Source: Latrodectus hesperus (Eukaryota; Arthropoda; Arachnida; Araneae; Theridiidae). Taken from it: 64,000 nucleotides of DNA. Shown here one piece after another: positions 1 to 12,300 of this stretch. Position 1 is the first letter of the stretch, and every line of letters begins with the position of its first letter. The notes beneath the pieces were generated by a model. The model saw nothing but the letters and a program-made list of their open reading frames with translations, made no database searches and had not been told where the DNA came from. The stretch spans positions 7,006,457 to 7,070,456 of the forward strand of contig JAJQOW010000014.1 of the NCBI GenBank assembly GCA_037975125.1, given 5' to 3'. Both the position numbers and the translations under genes were made by a program.

Positions 1-130
1 AATTATTGACAATCATCAAGCTCTTTGACAGCAAAAATTGTTTCTGTAAATCTGAGACTGCTGATTACATAGCATTGGCAAATCTTTCTTTTATAAAATC
101 AAGAGAAATAAAATTATCAATTACTTTTTA

Positions 131-501
131 ATAAGTCTTCAAAGTGCTCTGCCTATCTTTCTAAAATTTGAAAGCTTTCACTGAGGATATTATGCCATTT
201 TTTTCTGTAAAAGTTGTTTTTTGGTTTAAAGTCTCTTTAACAATATCTGATTATCTGATGAAATGCTCGACACTTGTGGGTTTTCTTCACGTGTTTAACA
301 TCTTTAAATCTATTTACCTCAAAAGCATTTTTTATAACTTAAAGAATCTTTTTCATTTTTTGAGTATTACTGTATTTAAAATTTTCAGAACTAACGACTA
401 TACATGCACTTGTGATGATAAATATTTTTTTATTAATAATAACAATTTACTTTCAAACAATAATAATAAGAAGAAATAGGCAGAACACTTTGAAGACTTA
501 T
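131..501. mobile_element. MITE-like inverted-repeat element
   Basis: The two ends, 131-156 and 476-501, are inverted repeats of 26 bp with one mismatch, and the similarity resumes further inward at a shared TTTGAAAG. The 371-bp interior is AT-rich with no recognisable protein. This is the architecture of a non-autonomous DNA transposon. I could not define a convincing target-site duplication, so the superfamily is open. It lies downstream of the last recognised SIL1 exon, either in an intron or in the 3' flank. Confidence 0.6.
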
Positions 502-3086
502 AACAAAATTCTTGAAATATGTTTACTTATGTTAATATTTTATATTTTAATTGCATTCATTTGTTAATAATGTTTTTCTTTAAACTAAAGTTTATAGAAT
601 ATTTCAATTGAGAAGTTAAAAGATATATATGATGACATTTTTATTAAAGATTTAGTTTAAAAGAAATGTACATTACAATAAATATGTGGGCTGGTTATGT
701 TTTCACTACAGTATAAGATTTTTTAAGAATGAAATAATAACATATAAAACAGTTTACTTTGATAACTTTATAACACAGAATTTTTATTTGGATTATGCAG
801 ACTTTTAACAGTAAGATGTAATTTCAAACATATAATAAATTATTGTACAAAAATAAAGAATACAAACTTACTTTTGAAGTTGCAATAAAACTGGAGAGTC
901 AATTTTTGAATTTCCTTCATACTAAAAGCCAAAAAAAAATGAGATATTTGTATGTTAATAAATATTTTTTAAAATTCAAAAAGCTTTTTTTTCTCAAAAA
1001 TTTAATATTTTCATTAGAAATGCATGATAATTTAAAAACAATCACAGTCATTACCAATTAAAAGTAGTTTTTAATGAAAATTTAGTTTTAAAAGTATGTT
1101 AAAAAATCAAACAGACCGTTCACATAACAAAAAATAAAAACAAATAACTTTTTTATATTTTTTCTGTTTACATATTTAGCTAAAATAGGTTCATTTAACC
1201 AAATATAAAAGCAGAATGAAAAAAAGAATTTTTATTTAAAGAATATTTAAATTTAAAAAATAATATAAGTTGCACATACATCAGAATCAAAAAAATTCTT
1301 AAAATTTAGTTTAAAAAATAGCATTTGATAAAGTAAATAAATTTATAAAAATAAGACAGTCAAATAAGTAGCTGCATATGGATTCTGAGCTAAACACCAG
1401 AGGTACATTTCTTAATAGAACAAGTGTTGATTAAATTTTTTAAAATTATATAAATGATATATGAGTTTATTGAAGCTTGAAGATTTTCATGATACAAGGA
1501 TTTAAAGAATAAAATATATTTTCATACTTAATAACTCTTTAGTTCAACAAATGTTTTAAAATAGATAAGTTCTTTATTAGTCATACATATTTAAAGTAAA
1601 ACTTATTTGGCAGAGAAATGTTTTACTGACAAGTTATAGTGGAGATATTATAGCTGAGATCTACACAGAGTTGCAGATATTGTATCTTAATTTTAAATTT
1701 GAAAAATACTTCACTGAATATTACATTTTGGTATTATAAATTCTAATTTTACTGAAAATTGTTTCAACAAACACACCAAAAAGAATCATATATTCCAGTG
1801 ATTTTATAAAATTAGAACTATAATGGTTATACTATAGGCACATGAATTTTATTTTGTATTGTGTAAATGTCATTAAGCAAAATAATTATTCATCAGCATA
1901 CAACTTGTTAGGCATCTAGCTAATAAGACTCCTCAATAATATCTTCACATTTTATTTTTTTGCTCAATAACTTTCATTTAAAAAATATTGCTCAGCATCT
2001 GACTAATAATTTTTTTTAAAAAAAGTTAGTGCAATAATGAAAACAGTGTAAAATTAATTTTTAGCAATTAACTTAAACAAGTTTATTATTCTTAAGCCTC
2101 TGACTACTGTAAATTATTATCTAAGTGATTCGTAGTTAAAGTAAGTAAATTTTAATCTATTAAACCAAAAAGGAATTGTTTGACAACATATCTTATATCA
2201 TTACATTTTCAATTAATTATTGAGACCACTGAAAGCAAGAAACAAGTTTTTGAGGTAAATTATAAGGAGTTTAAATTATTTTTATTGAAATATATATATA
2301 AAAAATCAACTAACAAAATGAATATTGTTTAGAAAAATAATAAATAATCAAATAAAATAATTTCTGGTCTACCTGTTATTAAGTGAGTAGGTAGAAGTAA
2401 CATATGGCTAATTTAAAAATGTTTAGGTTAAATATCTATGTTGATGAAATATTTAATCTAATAATTATATAGTGGAAAAAAACTGACTTATTAATAAAAT
2501 TAATTTAAGTAAATGATTTTTAATATACTACATCATTGGTTTTTTAGAAAAAAGAAATTTAAAGAATACTAAATGCTAATCAATTTATAAATGCAAATAA
2601 ATTCTGCTTTGCTAAATTTTCTGAAACAATATTTAGTATTTGATTCATTACATTAACTTAACAATAATCTTTAGTGGTAAACGATCAAAATTTAAATTCA
2701 TTCAAAAACATAATAATAGAAAAATAAATTTTCAACATAGCTAAATAATAAAAAGTGATGAAAGTTTAGCTTAATATATAAAATAATTCAGACTTTAAAA
2801 CAAAAGAAAAAAGAGGTAAATCTGATTTTGTTAACAAGTTAATGCACATCTAAGTTTCTGTTCTAAACTAGATAAAATTATAATCATTTCATTCCCAAAT
2901 GTTGAAATATTACAAACAACAAAAGTGATTTCTCAACAACATTCAAAACTTTTTTATCATAAAATTAATGCACAAGGCACTATTATTATTTAGTTCTGAA
3001 AATAATTACAGCAAAAATTCAAAAAACTTTACAAAAGAATTAAAAAATAGCTTAAAATAAAATATAATTATAGATGAATTACTTAC
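502..3086. other. AT-rich intron or 3' flank of SIL1
   Basis: No coding exon, RNA gene or transposon end could be recognised here. If the SIL1 C-terminal exons lie in this direction, this stretch is mostly intron after the donor at 3081-3086. I searched by eye for the SIL1 C-terminal region on the minus strand and found nothing convincing. Confidence 0.5.
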
Positions 3087-3348
3087 AAGATCACTAGATA
3101 TGTCTCCAAAGATATCAATTATTCTTAAATAAATTTTTTCAACATTAAAATAATTTTCAAGCAAAGTGTTTAATGAATGTACTCCTTTTTGCATAAAGAA
3201 TGCTTTTAAAGCTTCAGGATTATTTCGTATGAAAGCTGACAAAGTAAATAATGCACTATTTACACGAGTAGCCTGTTGTTGATGAAATGTAGCTTTAATA
3301 ATTTTCAGTAGGTCAGTTGTCAATGCATATTTCTGCACTTCTTTATTT
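3087..3348 (-). CDS. SIL1: SIL1 exon 5
   Basis: One base plus 87 codons, from acceptor TTTCTTATAG to a consensus donor GTAAGT at 3081-3086. It encodes [17 protein letters not shown] and continues through an [16 protein letters not shown] helix to [10 protein letters not shown]. This is the best-conserved SIL1-like segment in the window and matches the animal SIL1 repeat that contains the conserved ALF/ALC-SL-R pattern. Confidence 0.88.
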
Positions 3349-6300
3349 CTATAAGAAAAAATACACAAAATAAAAAACATAATACAAACATTTTTAAATA
3401 AGGAATAAAAATGATAGAGGCAATTTGAATAAACAATACATCAAAAATTTTTATTCTTAAAATCTGAGTTCTGATTATTAGTAGGAAAATGTGCACATTC
3501 TTCTGAATACGTTAAAATGAAAAGAAAAAATCATGCTTATAAGTATAAGATCATTGTTAACATGTGAAAAAATCATTACCCTTGCAAAGCAGCTGACAAA
3601 ACTGAAAATGCAGCTTTTGTTATGTTATTATCATCATTCAAAGTTAATGCTAATATATGTTTGAATCCTCCTAATTCAATAAATTCTTTACCAACATCAA
3701 ACTAAAAAAGCAAAAGTAAAATGCCATGATAAATAAACATTAAAACAGCATTATTAAAGTACACACAGTATACTGAATTTTGAGAATTCTTTTTATTTCA
3801 ATATAAAAATATTCATTTTTGCACAGATTATTGATAACATTCATCATAAGCTCTTGTTAGAAATTTATGATTAAGATTAAAAGAGCTTCTAAAGAAAAAT
3901 ATTTTATATTGTAATTGCTGTTTCATTTATGAACAATTAACTAAATACTGAAACAGTTATCAAGACCATGAAGCTCTAAATATGTTTTTATTTCTAATTT
4001 ATAACAAAAAAATATAATTAAGAAATAAAAATATACTAGTAACTAACACATATTTATGAAATTTTAGTAAAAACCTTATTTTTAATAAAAAATTGGTGAC
4101 ACAAGTTATAATTTGTTACTCATTAAAAACTTATGGTAGAGAAACTAAATAAATAGTGTGTACTATTAAATATGTACTAACAATTTGAGATAGGATAAAT
4201 TTTACATGAATTTGTATTTTTCTACATTATATTTTTGTTGAAAATAAAATAACAATGTAAAACATAATTTTCTAAAGAATTAAACATTTATAAATGATGA
4301 TTTATCTTTTGTTATAAATTCTATAAACTATAGTACAATCTTATCATAATTTTGTGTTTCTGAAATAAATCAAGTATATAAATATAAGATCATTGTAAAC
4401 ATATGTGAAAAAATCATTACCCTTGCAAAGCAGCAGAAAAACTTAAAATGTAGTTTTTGCTGTGTCACTATTTTCATTCATATATATTTGATGTTAATGA
4501 TAACATAATCTATTTTAAAAATCAAGTACAGAATTTTTTATGTAATAAATTTCTTAAATGTATAAAAATATTTGACAGAGTGTTATTCATCTTATATTTA
4601 AAAAATACAAACTTGACATTGATAACATAAAAAAATATTAACTTCACAAAACAAATAAGCAGATAATTTTATATAAAAATAATTCAATAAAAATAAATTA
4701 CATAATATCAAGTTTGAGCATTTTTATATTATAATAATTTGAAGCAAAGTAATAGGAAATGTATTTCAATAAGAAACAATGAAAAGTTTTCAAAGTTTTA
4801 ATATCTACTAAAATTATAAAACTATTTATTTTGAAAAACACATTCATAATTTTGATTTGACTTAAGATTTCACATTTTTTAATTTAATGTTTTTAAATTT
4901 GAGTGCTTTCCCTAAAATATTCTGTATAGAAAATATATATTTAAAATGATTTAAGAATACATTATTATAACTATCAACTACTTAAGAATATCAATTAAAT
5001 TTACATTAAAATTAATAACAAAACTTGAAATATTACAATAAAATTGTATTTTATGTTTAACTAAATCAAATAAAGCAGAATTGGTAAAAAATAAATGACA
5101 AAAGTTCATTATAAAAAATAAATAAGCAAGCTTTGAGCATACAATTTAACTGTTTTTATTTACTATATTTGAAGTTTCCACAACAATTATTTTCTAATAT
5201 TACTTGAAAAACTTTATATTAGTAACTATTTTTCTCTGAATTAATGTGAAATTTAAGTTCAATGTAAGCAAAGTAGTAAGTTGAAAAGCAAATTGTTCAA
5301 AAATTTATATATATAATAACTTTTGTAAAAAGTTTTTTCAACATAATACGTAATTGGAAAAAGATTAACAAATTTTATAAAAAACATGGAAACATTTCAT
5401 ATAAAAATAGGAAAAGTTTTATAAAATGCATACCTATAATTTCCATTAGTTAAAAGTTAATACGGGAAACATTTAAATTATTATGAAATAGTAGTTTTAA
5501 AAAAACATTTTTAATGTGTACATACTTGATGAACTAAACCTTCTAAAGTATCTAAATCATCTAGAAATTCAGAGATAGCTAAGTTGGGATTAGTTAAATT
5601 ACTTTGGATTTTGGCAATAATTTCTTGTAGCTGCAAAGCATTCACTCTTAATTCTACTTTTGAAATAAAAGAGCGTCTATATTCCAACTCTCCATCTTTA
5701 GACTAAAACAAAAATATATATTTTATGTAATGTTTTGCAAAAATAAATAATTTAAGAATTTCAATATTATTAAGTACATAGCCAGTCAAATATAGAAGAT
5801 ACAAAAATAATTGATAAAATTTAATGTAGATTTTTTTTTGATAAAAATACATTAAGAAGGCAAATTTTAATTTCATTTTATAAAATATATCCATTCAGTT
5901 TTCACAGAAATATGAAAATGAATTTTCTGATCAAGACACGATTTTACAAATTTCTTCATTATTAAGTATATCAATGAAATCCATGTTGTTTTACTTTCTC
6001 TAATTTTTTCAGTTCCAATATTTTGTAAATACTTTATTTCAAATACACTAACACACTTGTCATCATTTGAGTAACTTTAGAACTGTACTGATCAAACTGA
6101 GGGTTATAAACAGCATTTAAATTGCTTTTATGTCAATGCAGTGTTTAAAAAAGTACAAACAGAATATGAATTATCCACACAAAATAGAAAATTTAAATAA
6201 GGCACACAAATTAGAAATCTAATTAAAATGGTCACCTAGCAATTATGGGTCAGTGTCTGACCCATGGGTCATAGGTTTGCTATCCCTGTCATAGGGACTG

Positions 6301-9300
6301 CCAAACATTAAAAGTGGTACTTTAGAGGAATTACTGATGCAATTATTGATCAATGACAGTATGAAAGCCCTCTGTTTAAGACTGTTCTGCCCTTCAGAGC
6401 AGGACAATTGGGAAGATGTGTGGAATCCAAGAAAGGAAGATACAATTGTAGATCTTTTAGTCACTATAACGTGTTACCAGATGCATAGTGGGGAGGTAGC
6501 TTCTACTGTGCACCCAGATTTGCGTATCAGCCTACATTAAATTTTGTACTATATTTTTAGTCACTATATTCTATCCTAAGTATTAGTATACCAAATTTTC
6601 TAGCATTGAAGACATTTCTTGTCAAACCGCCTTCATGTGAGATCTTAATTTTTACAGCTTACATTAAATTTGTGTACCATTTTTTTGTCACTTTATTCTC
6701 TCCTAAGTATTAGTATAATAATTTTTCAAGCATTGAACACATATTTTGGCAAACTCCCTTAATTATTATGTTTATGACTTAGTATATATAAAATTCAAAT
6801 CTATATGTAATGTATTCTTACTTCATATCAAATACATAAATTAATATAGTAATAAAAATCAGGTGTTTTCTACTATGTATCTATTTTAAATAGAATAAAA
6901 TGTTGGAGAAGTAATATAACAAAATATTTTTGGAATTCTTTATAATCTGTAATTTTTTAATTTCCATTAATGAATAATTTTAAATGTGCAGAAGACTGAT
7001 TTGATATCATTTAAATAACAATATTTTATAATGATACTTAGTTTGACAAAATAGATAAACTAAATAAGGGCATCAGTTTTATATTTTAGTCTTACAGAAG
7101 AAAATATTCATTCATAATACTTGTAAGAAAGAGGAAAAACTTAATGTTTAGAAATACAACTAGTGATTTGTGATACATTACTCAAAGACACACATAAATT
7201 ATAGAAAATTTTTATATGGAACATTTCAGTTCGATCATGATCAATTAAGCAACATACTATAAAATTATAAGATTGCACAAATGTTCTGAACTCCTGGTTA
7301 TCTGTAAGTAATGATCCATTATGCTAATAATCTGAACATAGAAAAAAAAGTAAAAATTTTAATTTAAGGAATAATTTTTTGTTGTATAAAAAATGTTAAT
7401 ATCAATTGCAAATGAAAAACACATAATTTCTAAAGCATATCAGAAAATGTATGTAAGTTTCCTTTTTATTTTAATAAAACCATTTTGAAAATTATAAATG
7501 ACCATTTTTAGATTATCAATATATCTTAATTTTTTTGGTGCACATTTGCAAACTCATAACCATGAATAATTAGGAATTCAGAGGATTTTTTTACTAAAAA
7601 AGAGATAAAATTTAAAATAGTGAATTTTGATACAAAACTTTTTTAAAAAATACAAATTCATATGAAAACAATAATAACCTTCACTATTGATCCTTTTGAC
7701 CGAGAAATATTTTTTGCCACATCTTCTATGGATTTAAGTTTCTTTAGTGGAATATCAGACTCCTCTTGAGCATTTGTATCACCAGCTTTGGAAACATAAA
7801 AATAATTAAAAATAGAACAAAATATTTTCATTTTGTTTGAAAATTTTTTAAGAATTAAAAAAAAATATTTCTGCAATAAGTAATTTTAACTTTTAATTAA
7901 TATAGAACTTGATTAAAATCTCTCTCTCTCTCTCTCTCTCAGCAATAAGTATATATTCAATTAGGAAAGACAATTATTTTTAATATTATTCATATATATT
8001 TCAATACAGAAATTATTATTAAAGTAAAAGTATTTTTCTCAGCACATACAAAAAGTACAGTTAAATATACTCTTATTTTTATTACAAAATACCATAAAAA
8101 AGGAAAAAGAGAAATTTGCATTTTTATTATTTAAACTAATTTTGTTGTATACATAACTAGACATAAGAGCTTATATTTCCTCTTCATGGGAATAATTATA
8201 ATTTTGAAAAATAAGCTCCACTTTCAATTTGACTTCATTAAAAGGAGTAATGAACATACAAGCAATTGAATATTATGAGTATATATATTTGTATATATAT
8301 AGTAATTAATAATCACATGATGATAAATAAAAATTAAAGTGAAATGCTTTTATTTTGTAAACCACAATGATGGTAATGGTGAGCAAATATGGAGTCTGAA
8401 AGTAAATAGAATGAACACATGATATATGTCTTTCTTCTATATAAAAGAGAGTTTTTAATTTAATTAAGATTGGAGAATTGCAATAAAAGCATGCAATTTA
8501 GAATTAAAAAATGTTATAAATATTGATACATGTGGAAAGTTCAAAAGACATTTAATTAGCATTAAACAAAGGGAAATAAGAATAAATACCTAAATTTATG
8601 CAAGACAATAAAAATTGTTTTATGGTTACAGTGAATTTTCTAAAGGATTATTACCAAAAATTAGGCTTTAATACTTTATGTATTACAATTTCGCTTAATC
8701 TTAAATGATTTTGAAATAATAAAGCAAAGATAAAATTATGATTTAAAGCAAATAAAAGTAATTTTGGTAAAATTCTACAAAAAAATTTATTAATATCAGT
8801 AATTAATTTCATAGTACTAGTTTCATTCAAGTTCTATTTATATATAGAATATGATATGTGCACAATTGAAAAGGTTTAAGAATGATAGGATTAAAGAAAA
8901 TGTTAACAATGAATATTTATCAAAATGTTTGACACTTAAATGTTAGGTACAGAGCAATTCTAATCATCCAATTTTATATATAAATTTTTAAATCCAATAA
9001 ATTTGCAGAAATTCAAAGGCAAGGATAAAACATTTAATTGTTAGTAAAGATTTTCCTTAGATAATAGTTGAGTGGAAAAAATTCATAGGATCATCATTCA
9101 CATTTGTTGGCAGTTATCACCTTATAAAGTGCTACAAATGCAAAATAAAATGTCCAACAAATTTTGAGTAATATATAAATTTTTGAAATATTCCCCCTTC
9201 AAATATATGATGGAAGTAAAAATCAAAATTAAGGATTATAAATCAAGAAAATACCAGATGAATACCTAAATTCAAAAATAGAAAACAAAGTAAAATTTCA

Positions 9301-12300
9301 AAAAGAAAAAGAAAATATATATTAAAATTACAAAATAAGGATCAATTTTATCAAAAGACAAATCATCATATCAGAGTTGAAAATTTCATGCCAATTCAAC
9401 GAACAATATTTTGACAGACTCACACTTCAACCAAAATATTTCAGCCTCCATAAAATAACTTGCATTATGAGATAAAAAATGTAACTATGAAATCAAAAAT
9501 TGGAAACTATGACGAAATATTACTGAAAATATGAAACAGTGAAAATTAAAGCTTTAAAAAAATGAATCTTCTCTAATTTAAAACTCTCCTTCTTGGAAAC
9601 TTCCAATATTAAATGCATTATTATTTTTTGGGTAAAATTTGTGGGTACTTTTCCATTTCATCGGCGCAAATCTCGCCAAGCGCCAATCAAGTCACCAATT
9701 GGCGAAAACACACAGTATGCACATAAAATTTTTTAAATAATGTTGACAACACACAGTATACACAAAAAAATGTTAATAAATGTTAGCTATAAGAATTTTA
9801 TACTTTTGAGGCATAAACATTTTAACATCATTTAAAATTTTTTCAAATGGATCTTTCGTTTCCCTTCTCCACATAAATTCCATGAGATAACTTTCCAGAT
9901 GATGACGTGCCGTTCCTCTGTGGTTCTTATTTCGTCATTTGGCGCTACTCCAGAGTCTTTCTATTTTTTGCGTATGCGTTCCAGTTTCAGGATTGACATA
10001 ATGTGTGGTTCACTTTGAAATGTTCAAAACTTTCCTGTTCCAGTTTTTCAGTGCAGTATGATTTCCACGAATCAGAATATATTACAGTTCCTTTTTTGAT
10101 ATTTTCTTTAATGGCTTTTAATATAGTACTCATGGATCTGTTTGGCATCTTCACAAGGAAATATTCGTTTGTGTCATGGCAAACTTTACCAAAAATCCAC
10201 TGTTGGGGCAAAATCCATCCCGCATTGTTTTTATGTTTCGTGAACATACTTTCATCCACTTCAACGATCTTACCAGGTCTTCAGAATTTCCGTTGTTGAC
10301 GCTAAAGCTATGAATCCACACAAACCTCACACATGTAGTTATTCCAGTCTGCAACTGTTCCGTGACTGATTTCCAATTGCTTTTCACACCATTTAATTGA
10401 AGTTAATTCTTCCCTCCAACTATAAATACACACACGTCAAGAAATTCAATTTCGATGACTCGAACCAAGTGCCTTTTCTGATACTTCTTTAACTGCGACA
10501 AGTTGATAAATTGCAACGCCATTGAATTCCATTTCCAAAATACAACTTCATCTCATGATTATTATCAAAAGTAGCAAAATGCCTTTAGCTTGAAAGAATC
10601 TGACAGATTCTTCCTCTGTTCTGGGCAAATTTTCATTGGTTTTTTATCCATTTTTAATGTATTAGGATGTAACTGATGCAGCAACTTTAAAATTTAAATT
10701 AATTTATTTAATTGTTGTTCTCGTGTTCACGCTATGCATGGAATGATGGGTGCGAGAGCCTCAATTTATTTACTTATTATATTAGATTACAATTTATTGG
10801 GTGATGCATATTTCAAAATCTTTTTTTTTTAAATATTTTTTTATGTGAATTTGTTACGATTATTATTTTTTAAGATATATTTTTAAAATCCGATTTTTTC
10901 TAGAGAGATTTTATGAAATTATTAAATTTGTATACATAGCATAAAATTATGAAAAGGAAAAAAAAAAAAAAAAAAAAAACAGTCAAAATAAAGTTGTTGA
11001 TAGTAAAAGGCTGTCACATGTTTTGGAAACATAGCAGTAAAAGGTTACCAGCAGAGATATTCCCTCCAGCGCTGGTTGTATCATTTTTGGCAACTTTATC
11101 ACCTGCGCCGGTGAAATGGAAAAGTACCAATTTGTGTTTTGAAATAAGTTTTAAATACTTTTTCATAACAGAAGTTTCAAGCATTTAAATTAATGACTTT
11201 TTTAGTTCAAAAGACACAACACGTTACATCTAATAATGAAGTGGCTACAAGATATTTGCAGTTTAAGACGGAAAATCTGCCTGGTGAATAATCTTCGTTT
11301 TTCAATTACTTTTTTCTCCAGGTGGCTGTAATTTTATAAGAACATTTGAAGATCAAAACCATTAGAATGTTTAGCATGAAATGAGATTCTAAGGCCTCTC
11401 TTCTTCCAATAAAGTTTTAGCAAGAGCTAATTAAAATGTTCTGAAGAAAATAGTACCAGAGCATAAGGGCTTATAAACAGGGTTTTTCCTTATATGAAAA
11501 AAACGTATCTGAGAAAAGATAAAAACATGATGAGCAGGAAGATGTTATTCCATAAGTAAAAACATTTGTCCTAATTTTAACAAAACTATTTTACATCTTG
11601 TAAGTATTTTGCAATCATTAAAGTTGTCAATTTCAGTTATTTACTATTAAATATGTATTTCATTGCATTCAATACTTTTGATTTTAATTAAGGTTTTTAA
11701 AAATCAAGATCTTAATGCAATTTATAAAAATATTTATTTTGCCACAAGCTGATGTCAGTCAACATAAACTATTTTTAAGAATTGAAATATTTAATCATTA
11801 ATCTCTTAAGTGGTTTTTAAAAAAGTTTAGAACACTAATTAAGTTTTAAGTTTCATCTTTTAATATAATTTTATTCCCATGCATCAATTAAGCAAGTTAT
11901 GTTTAAAAAAGGAAATACTTTCTAAAAATTTTAATTTTTAAAAAAAATAAATTGAAATAAATGAATTATTTATTTCTCACTATAGTTACAAGATTACTTT
12001 ATTTTACTTTAAATTCAAATAAAAATAAATTACAAAATCATAAAATTGAAATAAAGAAAATACAGAAAAGTGTAGGGGAGACTTTTCTGGGCCATGAGCT
12101 ACTTTTGATTTTTTTTTATTCGCGATTACTTTTAATGTGGATAGAAGGTTAAAGGAGTATATTTTTAAGCAAGTAAATTATAAAAATTATCATTGGTGAT
12201 CACCCTAAAACTCTCTTTGTGGTTTACTGATTAATGATTAATCACAGATCCTTTAATGCCCATTCCTGATAAAGAATATGAATAGTAAAAAAATGGTTAT

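Larger units (their letters stand above)
5703..7678 (-). other. SIL1 intron 2
   Basis: Intron between exons 2 and 3. It contains a hAT-like terminus near 6288, an unassigned richer segment (6292-6540) and an imperfect tandem duplication (6534-6775). The rest is AT-rich without visible features. Confidence 0.6.

Noticed and set aside
1..130. Minus-strand coding-like run containing SAVSDLQKQFLLSKSL
   Set aside because: It has an in-frame stop, no credible splice sites and does not match the SIL1 C-terminus. It could be a transposon scrap but cannot be supported.
168..479. 103-codon open frame near the left edge
   Set aside because: Phe/Asn-rich product of AT-rich DNA lying inside the MITE-like element.
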